The notes below the pieces were generated by a model. It made no database searches, was not told the DNA's origin, and worked only from the letters and a program-made list of their open reading frames with translations. The translations under genes were made by a program, and so were the position numbers. Positions 37,744 through 48,620 of a stretch of 64,000 nucleotides of DNA are shown piece after piece; position 1 is the stretch's first letter, and the number at the start of each line of letters is the position of its first letter. The stretch spans positions 5,253,001-5,317,000 of the forward strand of contig JAPFBL010001617.1 in assembly GCA_026182355.1 (NCBI GenBank), read 5' to 3'. Source of the stretch: Hermatobates lingyangjiaoensis. Its lineage: Eukaryota; Arthropoda; Insecta; Hemiptera; Hermatobatidae.

Positions 37744-39015
37744 CGAGGGCGGTTTGATAAGTCCGTGACTTTTTGAATAAAACAAAATTTTTTCGCCAAA
37801 GAAACATTTTATTTTTCTATATAGTCACCTTTTAGCTCGATACATTTAGTCCAGGGTTTTTCTAATTTTTTTATTCCCTCCAAATAATACGTTTTCTCAA
37901 AGCTCTTAAAATACTCGTTTGTTTCGGTAATGACTTCTTCATTCGACTCAAATCTCATATCGCCCAGCCGTTTCTTTAGGTTTGGAAACAAAAAATAGTC
38001 GCAGAGGGCTAAATCAGGAGAATATGCTGGATGGGGTAGCAGTTCGTATCCCAATTCGTGGATTTTGGCCAGCGTGACTAGACAAGTGTGCATTATCTTG
38101 ATGGAACAGCACTTTCTTCTTTGCCAAATTCGGCCGTTTTTGCTTCAAATCAACGTCGATTCTGTTCAAAAGCTTTGATCGTTTTACCTTTCTCGAGGAA
38201 TAGATGTGAATGACACCACGTGCATCCCAAAAAACTGTGGCCATGACCTTGTTGGCTGACACAACTCTTTTTGGCTTTCTTTGGTCCACGTTCGCCCACA
38301 GCAACCCACTGTTTCGATTGTTCCTTGGTCTCTGGGGTGTTGTGATGGATCCATGTTTCGTCCAAAGCAACAAAACAGCGCAAAAATTCGTCCGGATTAC
38401 GGCTGAATATCGCTAAACACTCTTTTCAAGTAGTCACACGATTGCGCGCTTATTGTCAAGTGTGAGCAATCGCTGCACCCATCTCGCGGAGAGTTTTTTC
38501 ATGTCCAAATATTCGTGTAAAATATTATGTACCCGTTCAGTTGAGATGCCTACAGCATGAGCCAACTCTCGCACTTTCGTTCTTCGATCATCCAATATCA
38601 TTTCATGAATTTTATCGACGATTTCCGGCGTGATCACTTCTTTTGGTCGACCTGAACGTTGGGCGTCACTAGTGCTGGCACGACTACAACGAAACTCTGT
38701 AAACCACTTCTTAACCATTGAAATTGATGGTGCCGAGTCCCCGTAGTATTTATCAAGTCTTTCCTTAGTTTCAGTAATGGATTTTTTACGTAAAAAGTAA
38801 TGTTTAATCAGCACACGAAATTCACTTTTTTCCATTTTCGTAAAAATACACGAGGTTGTCTGCTTTGAATGACTATCAAACACCGACTGCACGTGATAGT
38901 TGGCTCATAATTAGATGGTTGTCCACTAATAGATTACAGATGACGGCAGCACTGTTGCATTTGGAGTACCTGCACGGGAAATTCAAAAAGTCACTGACTT
39001 ATCAATCCACCCTCG
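37744..39015 (-). mobile_element. Mariner element with intact terminal repeats
   Basis: It is 1,272 bp long, flanked by TA on both sides (37742-37743 and 39016-39017). The ends CGAGGGCGGTTTGATAAGTC and CGAGGGTGGATTGATAAGTC are inverted and stay similar for about 35 bp (three mismatches). The size is that of a full mariner. The ends remain good even though the transposase is broken. Confidence 0.95.
37809..38835 (-). pseudogene. Mariner transposase, frameshifted
   Basis: It starts at MEKSEFRVLIKHYF and ends IELKGDYIEK followed by a stop (37809-37811). The N-terminal helix-turn-helix part (SMVKKWFTEFR, SGRPKEV, VGISTERVHNILHE) is intact to about 38434. At least three frame changes follow, near 38430, 38280 and 38090. 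The three acidic catalytic residues can still be seen: ALDETWIHH, LFHQDNAH and YSPDLALCDYF. WVQRLL replaces the usual WVPHxL. The element cannot make transposase but could be mobilised by a related source. Confidence 0.94.
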
Positions 39016-39474
39016 TAAATTCACTTATGGATGTTAATGCATAAGTTAATAGATTAACACCCATAAAGCTGTTGACACACTTGTATACATAGGAAAGAAA
39101 CGGTTAACAAAGTAAATAACACTAAAATTAAATGCTGGAAGAATGACTTATGAGAATGTAAATAATAATTAAAAACAAAACAAATACAACTCTATAAAAA
39201 GGAAGAAGATTATTACTAAAAGAAGGACATCTCTAACCGTTTTTAGATAAGTAAGTGCCTGTTATATGATGCCCTACATTTCATAATACTATTTTGATCC
39301 AAAAATAGAAAACATTTCTCATTTCATAATTTCATGAGACCTAGTATAAACCTGTAACAGGAAAAATACATCTTCAAGGCCAAAATCCCTTTATTTCTTA
39401 TCATCCATAATTTTACTGAACTCTTAAGTTCAGTTAACAAAGAGTGTTTACCAAAAATAAATGAGTGTTAATAA

Positions 39475-39500
39475 AGAGTGTTTACTTAAGAGTAAACACT
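39475..39500. repeat. Perfect small hairpin
   Basis: GAGTGTTTAC, six bases (TTAAGA), then GTAAACACTC form a 10-bp perfect stem. Related GAGTGTT and AACACTC words recur in the 60 bp around it. It is intronic and no function is implied. Confidence 0.6.
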
Positions 39501-40165
39501 CATTATCAACACTCTTAAGTAAAATTAGCCCCTATTTAGTAATCCAACATTCCCACATATATTCTCAATTAACAAACCTTATTTATAATGAAAACAACTA
39601 GGTATTTATTAAATCTATAGGAGAAAAAGTTTTGCATTATTCAAAAGCAAATAAAACGTAAAATAAGAAGTAAAATAAATTATCTGGCACATAATTATCT
39701 ACTTAATAGAACATAAACCTTCAAAACAAATTGTGTAAGAAAAATTTTTCATTCTTTTAAATGGTCACAAACAAAATTACGGAATACTATTCTAATATCA
39801 CTGTCTATCTATCCAAGTACTGTAAAAATAAAATTACAACGAATTAGTGAACTAAATTACCACATGTATAAAAAAGGTATTATATAAAAAGAATTAGAAC
39901 TATTATAAATTGTAGATCAAAAAACGTGATTTCATATCTAGGATTCTTCTAAAAAGGTGGAATTTATTTTATTCAAATTTAAATATAAACAAGAACTGAA
40001 TTTAGTGAATATCTTCTAAATAAAATAAGTGATTCATTCTACACTTTAATCTACTGAATGTGTACAATGAATATAAGAATTCAATTGTACAGCTTCAAAA
40101 ATGAATCTTCTTGGAATTATTATCAATACTAATATTAATTTTTCTAAAAATCATTGAAAACTTAC

Positions 40166-40225
40166 TTATAACCCGAGTAGTCTGGCGATTTACTGAACTT
40201 GGTAGCTTACGATAAGAGTTTGTAT
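40166..40225 (-). CDS. PIP5K exon M: 60-nt tail exon
   Basis: Encodes DTNSYRKLPSSVNRQTTRVI, in phase 1 at both ends. Acceptor TTACACAG, donor GTAAGT. It carries the serine-rich, basic composition of the other tail exons. Evidence is splice sites, open frame and phase only. A pogo-like element lies 169 bp upstream of its acceptor. Confidence 0.72.
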
Positions 40226-40394
40226 CTGTGTAACAAATAAAGCACAACAAAGGATATGAACAAATATACTAAATAACCACATTAAACTGAAAAAAAAAAC
40301 CTATTAACCTATCAAAACATATTATTCCAAATTATCTGAAAAAAAGGACCATCTACTAAATATAAGCAGTATTCCTTCTCGGCCAAACATAGTA

Positions 40395-41117
40395 CAGGTT
40401 GAACCTCCTCAATCCGGTATTCTTTCACCCGGCAACTCCTGTAATCCATCAAAAGTTTTGTTTTTCAAAACATGAAAATGCTGCTAGTTATTTACCTATT
40501 GTGCCAACAAAAGAACTTGAAATTACAGTATCTGAATGTACCTGTGCTGGATTCCGAAGTCGTGATAGTTGCGTAAGTGTAACATACAAGTTTCACTCTC
40601 TATTTACTGTAGCTACTTTCTTTACTTTTAATTTGTTTTGAATTTCATGATTTTCTTAGATCTGTAGTTTTACTGCATATCTTGTGCACTCTTAATTTTT
40701 GTTTGTTTTTCCTCATCTTATTTTATATTTCCTTACATCCAGTTGAACATCATTGTTGCAAAGTTACAGATACAGTTAAAATAACATTACGAAATTGTAA
40801 CTATTTCGTTATGTTATATAATTATGTAGCACTTATTGGTCATGATGTATTCCAGATTATTTTCTTTACAGTTTACCTGCTTGTATAGCTGTAAAAATAA
40901 ATTCAAAAGTATTCTTTACTTTTCAACGTATTTTTCTGTATATTTCTGTATAATACTTTTATGTAATATAAATATCATATATCAAAACAATGTCACAGTT
41001 GCACTTGTACAGCACAATGTAGGGTAAATACATGAATATAGAAGGTTTTTTGGGGACCACCTATAGTTCGGAATTTTCCATGGTCCGGTGCTTGCCGGAT
41101 TAGGAAGGTTCAACCTG
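40395..41117. mobile_element. Pogo/Tigger-like non-autonomous element
   Basis: Ends CAGGTTGAACCTCCTCAATC and, inverted, CAGGTTGAACCTTCCTAATC face each other 723 bp apart. Both are followed by CCGG-type sequence and both are bordered by TA (40393-40394 and 41118-41119). The CAGGTTGA start, TA target and length suit a deleted pogo/Tigger relative. No transposase is encoded; the longest frame inside is chance. Confidence 0.8.
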
Positions 41118-44100
41118 TACCAATTAAAACTAAACTCAACTATCTAAATGCCTTTTAGGTGATCATTAAATTTAAATCAAACAGATGTAGTCGACACAGA
41201 CAAAACTTAATAAAACTTATACCTGTTTGTAAACTAATAAAAAGTTTTTCGTACAAATTGAAAATAGAATAACATTAAAAAAAATACTTCTGGATTGATT
41301 AGTTAAATATGATTGTCATTATACACTTTTTTTGTTTATAACTTAAAGAAATAAATTCTCCTTTTCCACAAATAACAGTAAAAGGAGGAAATAGTGAGGA
41401 ATGCTGATTTTTACCATTTTAATCAACACAGAGTGTTTTCCTTTACTCTAAATTCAGTGGCGAAAATACCACATTAAATGAGATTAGAAGTTAATCACGA
41501 TATGTATAACTAATTTCTATATGGCGGCAATGTGATAACAAAAATAACGTTTAATGTATCATATCAAAAAATGTACACGATATATAAACTTACAAACTAG
41601 TATGTAGTTTGTAGGTTTATCAGTAGTTTGTATGTTTTTTGTAGTCCGTCAGTGATTTTCTTTTATTGATAGATATATTAATAATCGGTGACCTCATACT
41701 CAATAAAATTTAGGACAATATAACAATTAAGATACTGGGTATCTTAAAATTAAAAGGAACCTAAACATAAAAGATTTTTAAACTAAAACACGTTCCTAGT
41801 ACGTATGAATCGTTACAAATTAGCCACCAGAAAAGGAGGAGGGAGAGAGGAGAGAGAGAGAGTTTTCTCTCATCTTTTCCTAGCAGGCATCCTGAACCAC
41901 AGGAAGAACACAGTGTTCAAAACGTGTTGTTTTCATAAAATAACTTCCCAGTGGAAACTGTTTCTTTGACTTGTCTCCATAAGGCTAAATACCACACAAT
42001 GGCAGATTACACTATAGAAGGAAACAATAGTGATAGGTTGCGATATTCATTATATAGATTATTTCATAATCAGTATGGTTGTCGATTAATATGACGTATA
42101 CAACCATAAATATGGCACATCAGTTAACTTATAAATGCGAATTGAGTTACTTTGTCACTTTTATTTGATTAGTATTTGTATTAAGAATTAAGAATAAGTA
42201 ATGTATTAAGAATTAATATCCCTTAATATAATTACTAAAATTTACAATAGTGCAAACAAGGGTTAACCCATGACCTCAATAATCACGGTATGTAAATCAT
42301 TCAAACAAAAATAAGCCTTTTTTATATGTTGGAAGGTACGGATTTTTTAAAAAGCTTTTCTTTTTTTAATCTAGGTAGACGTTTTCTTCTTCGTAATATT
42401 CACTTCTTCAGAGATTATTTATATATTCAAAAGTGAGAGCGACATGATTCATCAATATCTTATTAGTCTCCATATCTGTCAGATTAAATTACTTTCATTA
42501 TTACGTAAGAGTGTAAAGTCAAATTTAACATCTTTATACTACTTATAAAAAAAGTTATTAAATTATCAGCAATTAATTAAAAATGAACATGAAAAACACT
42601 TATGCCTATAAATATGAATAAATAGACAACACTACAACAAACAAGTACAAACCAATGTGCTGATTCCCAAAACTACAGAGTGATTAAAGAAAAATGTATT
42701 GAGGTGAGTAAAAGTGCTTTTGAATTTCAGTGATGAGAAGTGAAGATTATGACAGATGTATTTTGAATGGCATATTAAAACATTACCACCACCTAAAAAC
42801 TGGAGGAAACACATATCTAGAGATAATCAAAAACCAAAAAAAACCACCAAGGCCATATTATTTGTATTAACTAACCTAAATTATCGGAAATTCAAACATG
42901 ATTCCTTCATTATACTAATAATTCATCTAAATTGTAATAATAAAAAATTCTAAGAAACCATTCTACTTGTATTATGTTTATTATAGCAGTACCAATCATC
43001 ACAAAACAATCAGAAAACGAGCCATACAAACTATAAAAATGCTTTAAAAATTATATCAATCACGATTGGAAAGTTTAGCCTATCATTTACGAATAATGTA
43101 AAATCAAGCATTTGAAGGATTTTAATCTAAAATAAATAACCCGACAATCAGAAAGCATTGAACACAAAATAATTGCAACCAAACACATAAAGTTTGAGAG
43201 AACAAAAAAGTTTTCAAGTGCCATGATTTGGACATCATTAGAAAATAAATTAAATGTATAGTCCCTCACATAAGCATAAAGGTAAAGAAACTTATAAAAT
43301 AAGAAATAAGGAAACTAAAGTGTGAAAAAATAATAGGCTGGCTAAAGGATATTTTTTTAAAAATACCATAGTGTATCTTGAGAACTATAAGGGCGAAAGC
43401 AGGGACGAGTCCCAGAGTGACAACGATAACGGCCCACCTGACTTGCGCTCCTCCACACAAAACTGAACCAAACCAAAGTCTTCATTACACTCTAGGCTAG
43501 GTAACAAAACAACTATACCACTCACTTTCCTATCACTAATATACACTTCTTATAAACTAGTATCTCTCTTACACAAGCACAACTAGCATGTTATATAATG
43601 TTAAAAAAACAAAATATAGACCACTCAAAGTGAATTATAAGTAATTATAAATAAAAAAATCTATATTACATTCCATTGCATAACCAAAAATAAAACAAAA
43701 AACATAAAGCCATAAAATAAATTAACAAAAAGGCACAGGTGCGATCGAACCTTGCAGTTTTAAATATAAGTTAATTAAGAACAAAAGTTCCCTAAATAAT
43801 TTGTATTTATAAAAAAAGTTACAGTAAAAAAATTAAGTGGTTTTCCATGGTGTAAAACACTCTTTCTGTGGTCCATACATCATTTCCGATCTCTTATCAG
43901 TGAAAAATAAATAAGTGCAGTAACTTCTCTTTTAAAAGAAGTGTCATTTCTTTATTTTTCTTCCCGAAATTAGATATTTGAGAATAAACATGATTAGTTA
44001 CTGTTCTTTTAGAACAGAAACAAATTTCTGTACTTCAAATAAAAGGAAGTTGATTCAAACTGAAATCACTAATATTCCATTTCCTTAAATCTAAGTTGTT

Positions 44101-44669
44101 TTTTTTTTACTTTCATGAATACTTTATGAATAGAAAATATTTATATAGCAATATACATATTCACTCACTTTCTGTATTTTTTTAGTTTAATTAAGTTTAG
44201 AAAGAAACAAAATTTACACCACTACCAATCAGTTTTTAAGTAATTTAAACCACTAGAAAATAGTATTTCCTTCTGGCTGATATTTTTTCCTTAAACAATG
44301 AATTTGTCAACAAGAAAATATAGCTCAACTCTTACAGCAATAGTACTAAATAAAAAATCTAGATGAACGAATAATAAATACATATTAAATTGCGAAAACA
44401 AAGCGGATATTTTAATTGCTTTAGAATTCTACAGTAAAAACTAGGTAACAGAATAAACAAAAAAGGCAATAATCTAATACTTCAATAATAATGTGTAAGT
44501 ATATCACTTCTCAAGCGTAATAACTGATAGAAATAATTACAATTGTTTGATATTCCTGGGAAGGAAAAGAAAGAAATTAACTGCATTGTTAAGTGATTAT
44601 AAGAAGTATCTTCCAAATAAGTAAAGTTATTTATTGCTAAAAATATACGAAGCATTTATTAAAAGGTGA

Positions 44670-44757
44670 TTACTTGAGATAGATGATAGTATGTCACATT
44701 GGATCAAAGTTAAGCAATATTGGTATGTACTTTGAAAACTGAATGATGATGGGAGGA
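44670..44757 (+). repeat. Weak 5S-rRNA-like stretch
   Basis: GGATCAAAGTTAAGCAATAT, followed by a spaced GTACTTTGAAAACTGAATGAT, resembles the middle of 5S rRNA (AAGTTAAGCAAC then GTACTTGGATGG). It is much more diverged than the copy at 25577 and could be chance. It lies directly beyond the read-through stop of exon L. Confidence 0.25.
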
Positions 44758-45011
44758 TCAATAGGTTGTTGATATATCAAGCAGTAAAGCGAAGGATGGA
44801 AGACCTGTATTATGTTTCCTTGGAAGTCCTCTGGGAGGCACTGGAGGAGGATGCTTCTCCTTTTTGTCCTTAAGGACAGATGGGTAGAGAGGAGGAGCAG
44901 TAGGTGCAGAAGATGGAGGATCGGAAGGAGGTGGAGGGTCTTCCTTCAGTGCTGTTGCTACGGACGTCGTGGAGGTAGGCATCGATACTGAGACAGCAGC
45001 CTCCGGCGAAC
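44758..45011 (-). CDS. PIP5K exon L: proline-rich exon, spliced or terminal
   Basis: Starts with SPEAAVSVSMPTSTTSVATA and runs through a proline-rich stretch with PPPPSDPPSSAP and HPPPVPPRGLPRK. PPVPPR fits the class II SH3-ligand pattern PxxPxR. Two ends are possible. A CAG/GTCTTC donor after codon ACA would end the exon at 44805 in phase 1 and splice to exon M. If read through, it adds GLPSFALLLDISTTY and stops at TGA 44758-44760; AATAAA-like hexamers follow near 44655 and 44628 on this strand. The region is much more GC-rich than its surroundings. The coding call is good; which end is used is open. Confidence 0.82.
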
Positions 45012-45293
45012 CTGAACGTCACAACAACCTCACCCTTAACACTAACGACTACACTAAACCACTCTCGACCCTACTTTCGAACCAACCAATCAATCATAAC
45101 CCATAACAATGTGCTACTACTTTTAATGAGGATAAGTATTTCTAAAAGAATAATAATTAATTATTAGTAAATAAATTATTCATTATTAGCAACGAACATC
45201 TTTTAACACATTTAAAGCAATATTTATACAAAAATGTTTACAATTTAAGTAACAAAAATTTCATAAAGGAATAAAGTAGTCAAAATTACTTAC

Positions 45294-45326
45294 TTGGTTT
45301 GCTAGGTCCGTTGCCCGAAGATGAAG
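45294..45326 (-). CDS. PIP5K exon K: 33-nt microexon
   Basis: Reads SSSGNGPSKP with split codons at each end (phase 1 to phase 1). It has a pyrimidine-rich ATTTTTAG acceptor and a GTAAGT donor. Only its perfect splice sites, open frame and matching phase support it, so it is an inferred alternative exon. Skipping it joins exon J directly to exon L in frame. Confidence 0.62.
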
Positions 45327-46210
45327 CTAAAAATAAATAAATTTGTTACACAGCTATATAAATTAAAATCATGAGAAATTTATTTAGTCAAATATATGGA
45401 ACTTTCAATAATAACAACAAATTCAATTGGAAAAGTATTTTGAAAGATACTAACAAGATACCATCAAGGTCATGCATGCCTTAATGGTTCGCAGCGTTAC
45501 TGAACAAGGAAATGAACGAAAATTTTTCAAGCTGTGGAAGGAAAAATCTTGTTTTCGGATGAGATGCACTCGATCCCAAGTTGGGGACCAAGAGTAGTGG
45601 GTCCCCGGTCTATCAAGTACAGATTATTTTAGCATATTTTTTTCTAATAAATTGAATAAGGTAAAATTTAAAAAATCGATGAAAAATTCACCCTGTAATA
45701 TCAACTATGACTGTCAATTTATTCTCCTTGGAAAAAAAATTAACTAAGACATTTACATATTAAGTAGAGTTAGGAAGTTATCACACAGATTGAACTAATA
45801 TTATAGACACTAATTACATTATAATTTCAGTTTATCACACTTTAAGTGCAAACATTACATATTATTATTATGGCAATATTTGAACATCAAATAGTTAAAA
45901 AAAAACAGAACATGTCAAAAAATCGTTAGTAAAAACAGTGCTAAAATTAAAACAAAAAGCAGATAGAAAGGAAAAGAAGATGCATGTACATTGAACACCG
46001 TAATTGTAAAAATAGAAGTAAACAAAATTCATAGTTCTGCAGAGCCACAAATTTGACTTTCTTTCAGGTTATAACCAATCTTGGCTGTATGCCTACTTAA
46101 GAGCCAAAATACGTATACGTATCACACAAGAATGTTGTATTTTTTTCCATTATGTTAGATATAAAACCTGACTAAATTAATGCATTTATATGTGTATATA
46201 TATATATATA

Positions 46211-47821
46211 AATATTGATAAAAGTATCGACCGTGGAATAGAAACAAAACTATAGTTTATCGGAACTCGGTCAGTTCTTCAGGTTCAAATTAAACTTTCA
46301 CTGCCAACGTTTCGGTCTTTATTCAAAACCTGTTTCATAGGCCTACAAAAACAGAGGAAATATAAGAAATAATATAATCATTCAAAAATCAAAGATACTA
46401 AATGGTATGGCTAACATAGTAATGGTTGAATTACTAAAGTATTGTAAAAGTGAGTTAGGCTCAATAGTAAAACTCTATGTCGACGATTTGTTTCTAATTA
46501 TTGAAAAAAGAGAATTGGATAATGTTTTAAATGTATTTAATTCATATCATAATCGACTTAAATTTACATGTGAGATAGAAAAAGATGGCATTCTCCCATT
46601 CCTGGATATAAAAGTTATACGATGAGAAAATGGTAATATTTTAACCGATTGGTACACGAAACCTACCAGTGCTGGATGAATACTAAATTACTATTCTTCC
46701 CATCCTATGAATCAGAAATTAAATTGCGTTAAGAATATAGTGAAAAAAGTTGTAGAAGTAAGTTCATCATGCTACCTAAATAAATATAAGAAAAGGGTAA
46801 AAGAGTTACTACAGAAAAATAATTATCCAGGAAATTTGATTCAACATTTTTTGTCAAAATATTTAAGGCAACAACAAGAGCCAGAAAATGATACAAGTAC
46901 TGACTTAGAAGTTTAAGATAGAAAGTTTTTTAAATTTCCATATGTTGAAGGATTGTCGCAACCAATTAAAAAAGTCTTCAAAAGACACTTACCTCAAGTT
47001 AATTTAGCATTTTATAGCAAAAGAAAAGTGAAATCGTTATTTTCAAATATAAAAGAGAAGATTCCAAAGGAATTACAGAGTAATATTATATATGCCATAA
47101 AGTGCAAAGACTGTAACAAAGTTTATTATGGAGGAACCAGTCGTTTTTTAAAGGAAAGGACTTATCAGCAGTTATTCTATAAGAAAAAAGAGAATTAATG
47201 CCACTGCATTAGCTGCACACAGTATTAATGAAGGCCGTAATTTTGATTTTGATGAAATAAAAATAATAGCCAAAGAAATGGATGAACAGAGAACGAAAAC
47301 TCTGGAAATGTTATATATTAGAAAGGACCAGTCATCCATTAATTATAGAAGTGACATTTCAAATTTAAATAGTATTTATTCGGGTGTGTTAAGTTAAACA
47401 TTGTTGATAGATGAAAAATTGTGTTAGTGTCTTTTTGGTTGTCTGGTGAAATTTAGTTACCTTGTTTGGTTATTTCAGTTCAGTGTCACGTGTTCATTCA
47501 GACTACAGTTGTTGTTAAAATCCACATACTATTTTTCTTTGTAAAATAATTTGAATGTAATACTTAGTTTTTCTGTTTCAAAATTTATACTTCTGTAAGT
47601 TTTCTCACTAACCTATAGTCAAAAATTTCTATTGTAATTTCTTAATTGTAACTAATTGCACTTTTATGTATGTTTGATTTTTGAATGATTGTATTATTTC
47701 TTTTATTTCATCTGTTTTTGTAAGCCTATAAAAAAGGTTTTGAATAAAGACCGAAACGCTGGCAATGAGAGTTTAATTTGAACCTGAAGAACTGACCGAG
47801 TCCCGATAAACTATAGTTTTG
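46211..47821 (+). mobile_element. Penelope-like retroelement, internally deleted, with long inverted ends
   Basis: Inverted terminal repeats of about 154 bp (46245-46398 and 47668-47821) bracket a coding relic. A further 35-bp tail (46211-46244) is found only at the left, exactly as in the short relative at 2503-2749. The element sits in a (TA)n tract (46194-46210 on the left, TATATATA after 47822 on the right). Long terminal repeats in inverted arrangement, an RT and a GIY-YIG nuclease are the known hallmarks of Penelope-like elements. The front part of the RT is missing, so this copy is dead. Confidence 0.88.
46407..47397 (+). pseudogene. Penelope-like RT and GIY-YIG relic
   Basis: The relic opens just before the RT catalytic motif YVDD (LYVDDLFLIIEKREL) and continues with GILPFLDIKV. 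A linker follows and then a GIY-YIG-type nuclease region: NIIYAIKCKDCNKVYYGGTS, where VYYGGT replaces the usual VYxG(Q/E)T. In-frame stops lie at about 46623, 46680 and 46914. A frameshift near 47190 moves the reading frame, after which it runs from RINATALAAHSINEG to SGVLS and a stop at 47395-47397. The earlier RT motifs are absent. Non-functional. Confidence 0.87.
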
Positions 47822-47904
47822 CATATATATATCCTTGTATTTTAGATAAAATAAACAATTCTGTTTTATTTATATATTTCTGAAATTTATCACACGTGGA
47901 TTGC

Positions 47905-47990
47905 TTTTAATGAGAATTGCGGACTCAAGATTTCAAATTATACAGCATTCGCAGAGAACTGCTCTACCGTGCAAATCAAGGTTAAAATCC
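47905..47990 (-). repeat. Possible tRNA-derived fragment
   Basis: On the minus strand GGTAGAGCAGTTCTCTGC (47951-47968) resembles a tRNA D-arm with box A, and GAAATCTTGAGTCC (47921-47934) resembles a decayed box B. Spacing is tighter than in a normal tRNA and no cloverleaf can be drawn. It may be a decayed SINE head. Confidence 0.22.
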
Positions 47991-48545
47991 GAACTTTTCA
48001 TGAATACTGAGAAGTATGTTTCTTTCCTTGTTGAGCTAGAACAATTGTTTAAAAGGTAAACTTTGGTGTAGTATTTCATTAAAAATTTATAATTAAAATA
48101 AAGTTATATAAAACTTTTTTCTTTCCTTGTATTTTAATTTTCCATCATTAACTGAAAAAAAAGGAAATATTTTTCCTTATTTTTCCTAGAAGAGCCAGTT
48201 CTATGAAACCAAATATTCCTATAAAAGATTCTTTAGAATTATTTTGATTTTCAGAAATTTTATTTAAATTAAAATCAAGATAAATCAATCCAGCTAAATA
48301 TATGTAACTATATTTCCTTTATTTCTGGAAGAAACTGAACGGAAATAAAAATTTAAGTGTTTATCAAAATTATTGCTAGTAGCAAAACAAAAGAAAGCAA
48401 TATTTTAAGGAGGTAATTCATAACCAAATGAAAAAGGTAATTAAAAAAAATGAAAATGGAAAAAAGTGAATATTAATAAGGAATGCAAAAGAATTAGTTC
48501 TTTTTTTATTGGAAAATTATGATATTAAAATCTAAACTTACTTAC

Positions 48546-48620
48546 CAACAACACCATCGTCATTCTCATGTTTAACTGCTCTGGATATACTTTTCCTTTT
48601 CGAAGGGGAATGTTTCAAAG
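48546..48620 (-). CDS. PIP5K exon J: basic tail segment
   Basis: Encodes PLKHSPSKRKSISRAVK then HENDDGVV, phase 1 at both ends. A proline plus SPSK run directly after the kinase core is found in vertebrate PIP5K1, which supports the join. KRKS and SPSK are basic/serine sequences that could carry phosphorylation sites. Acceptor TTTACAG, donor GTAAGT. Length is 75 nt, so skipping it would keep the frame. Confidence 0.88.

Larger units (their letters stand above)
31668..40165. other. PIP5K intron M-N
   Basis: An 8.5-kb intron. It holds a 17-C tract (33505-33521), a (TA)n run (33558-33580), an unidentified coding relic (35400-36460), a mariner (37744-39015) and a perfect hairpin at 39475-39500. 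No further exon was found. Confidence 0.6.
40226..44757. other. PIP5K intron L-M
   Basis: An AT-rich intron carrying the pogo-like element at 40395-41117 and a GA-rich patch near 41834-41864. At 43742-43760 a box-B-like GGTTCGATCG followed by C and G lies on the minus strand without a matching box A. No exon was seen. Confidence 0.55.
45327..48545. other. PIP5K intron J-K, hosts a Penelope-like element
   Basis: About half of this intron is the element at 46211-47821. The rest is AT-rich. A slightly GC-richer patch at 45475-45620 has no recognised feature. Confidence 0.6.

Noticed and set aside
40399..40641. An 80-residue frame inside the pogo-like element
   Set aside because: It starts within the terminal repeat and has no similarity to transposase; a by-product of the element.
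43742..43760. A tRNA or SINE promoter on the minus strand (GGTTCGATCG)
   Set aside because: Only the box-B-like word is present; no box A or cloverleaf.
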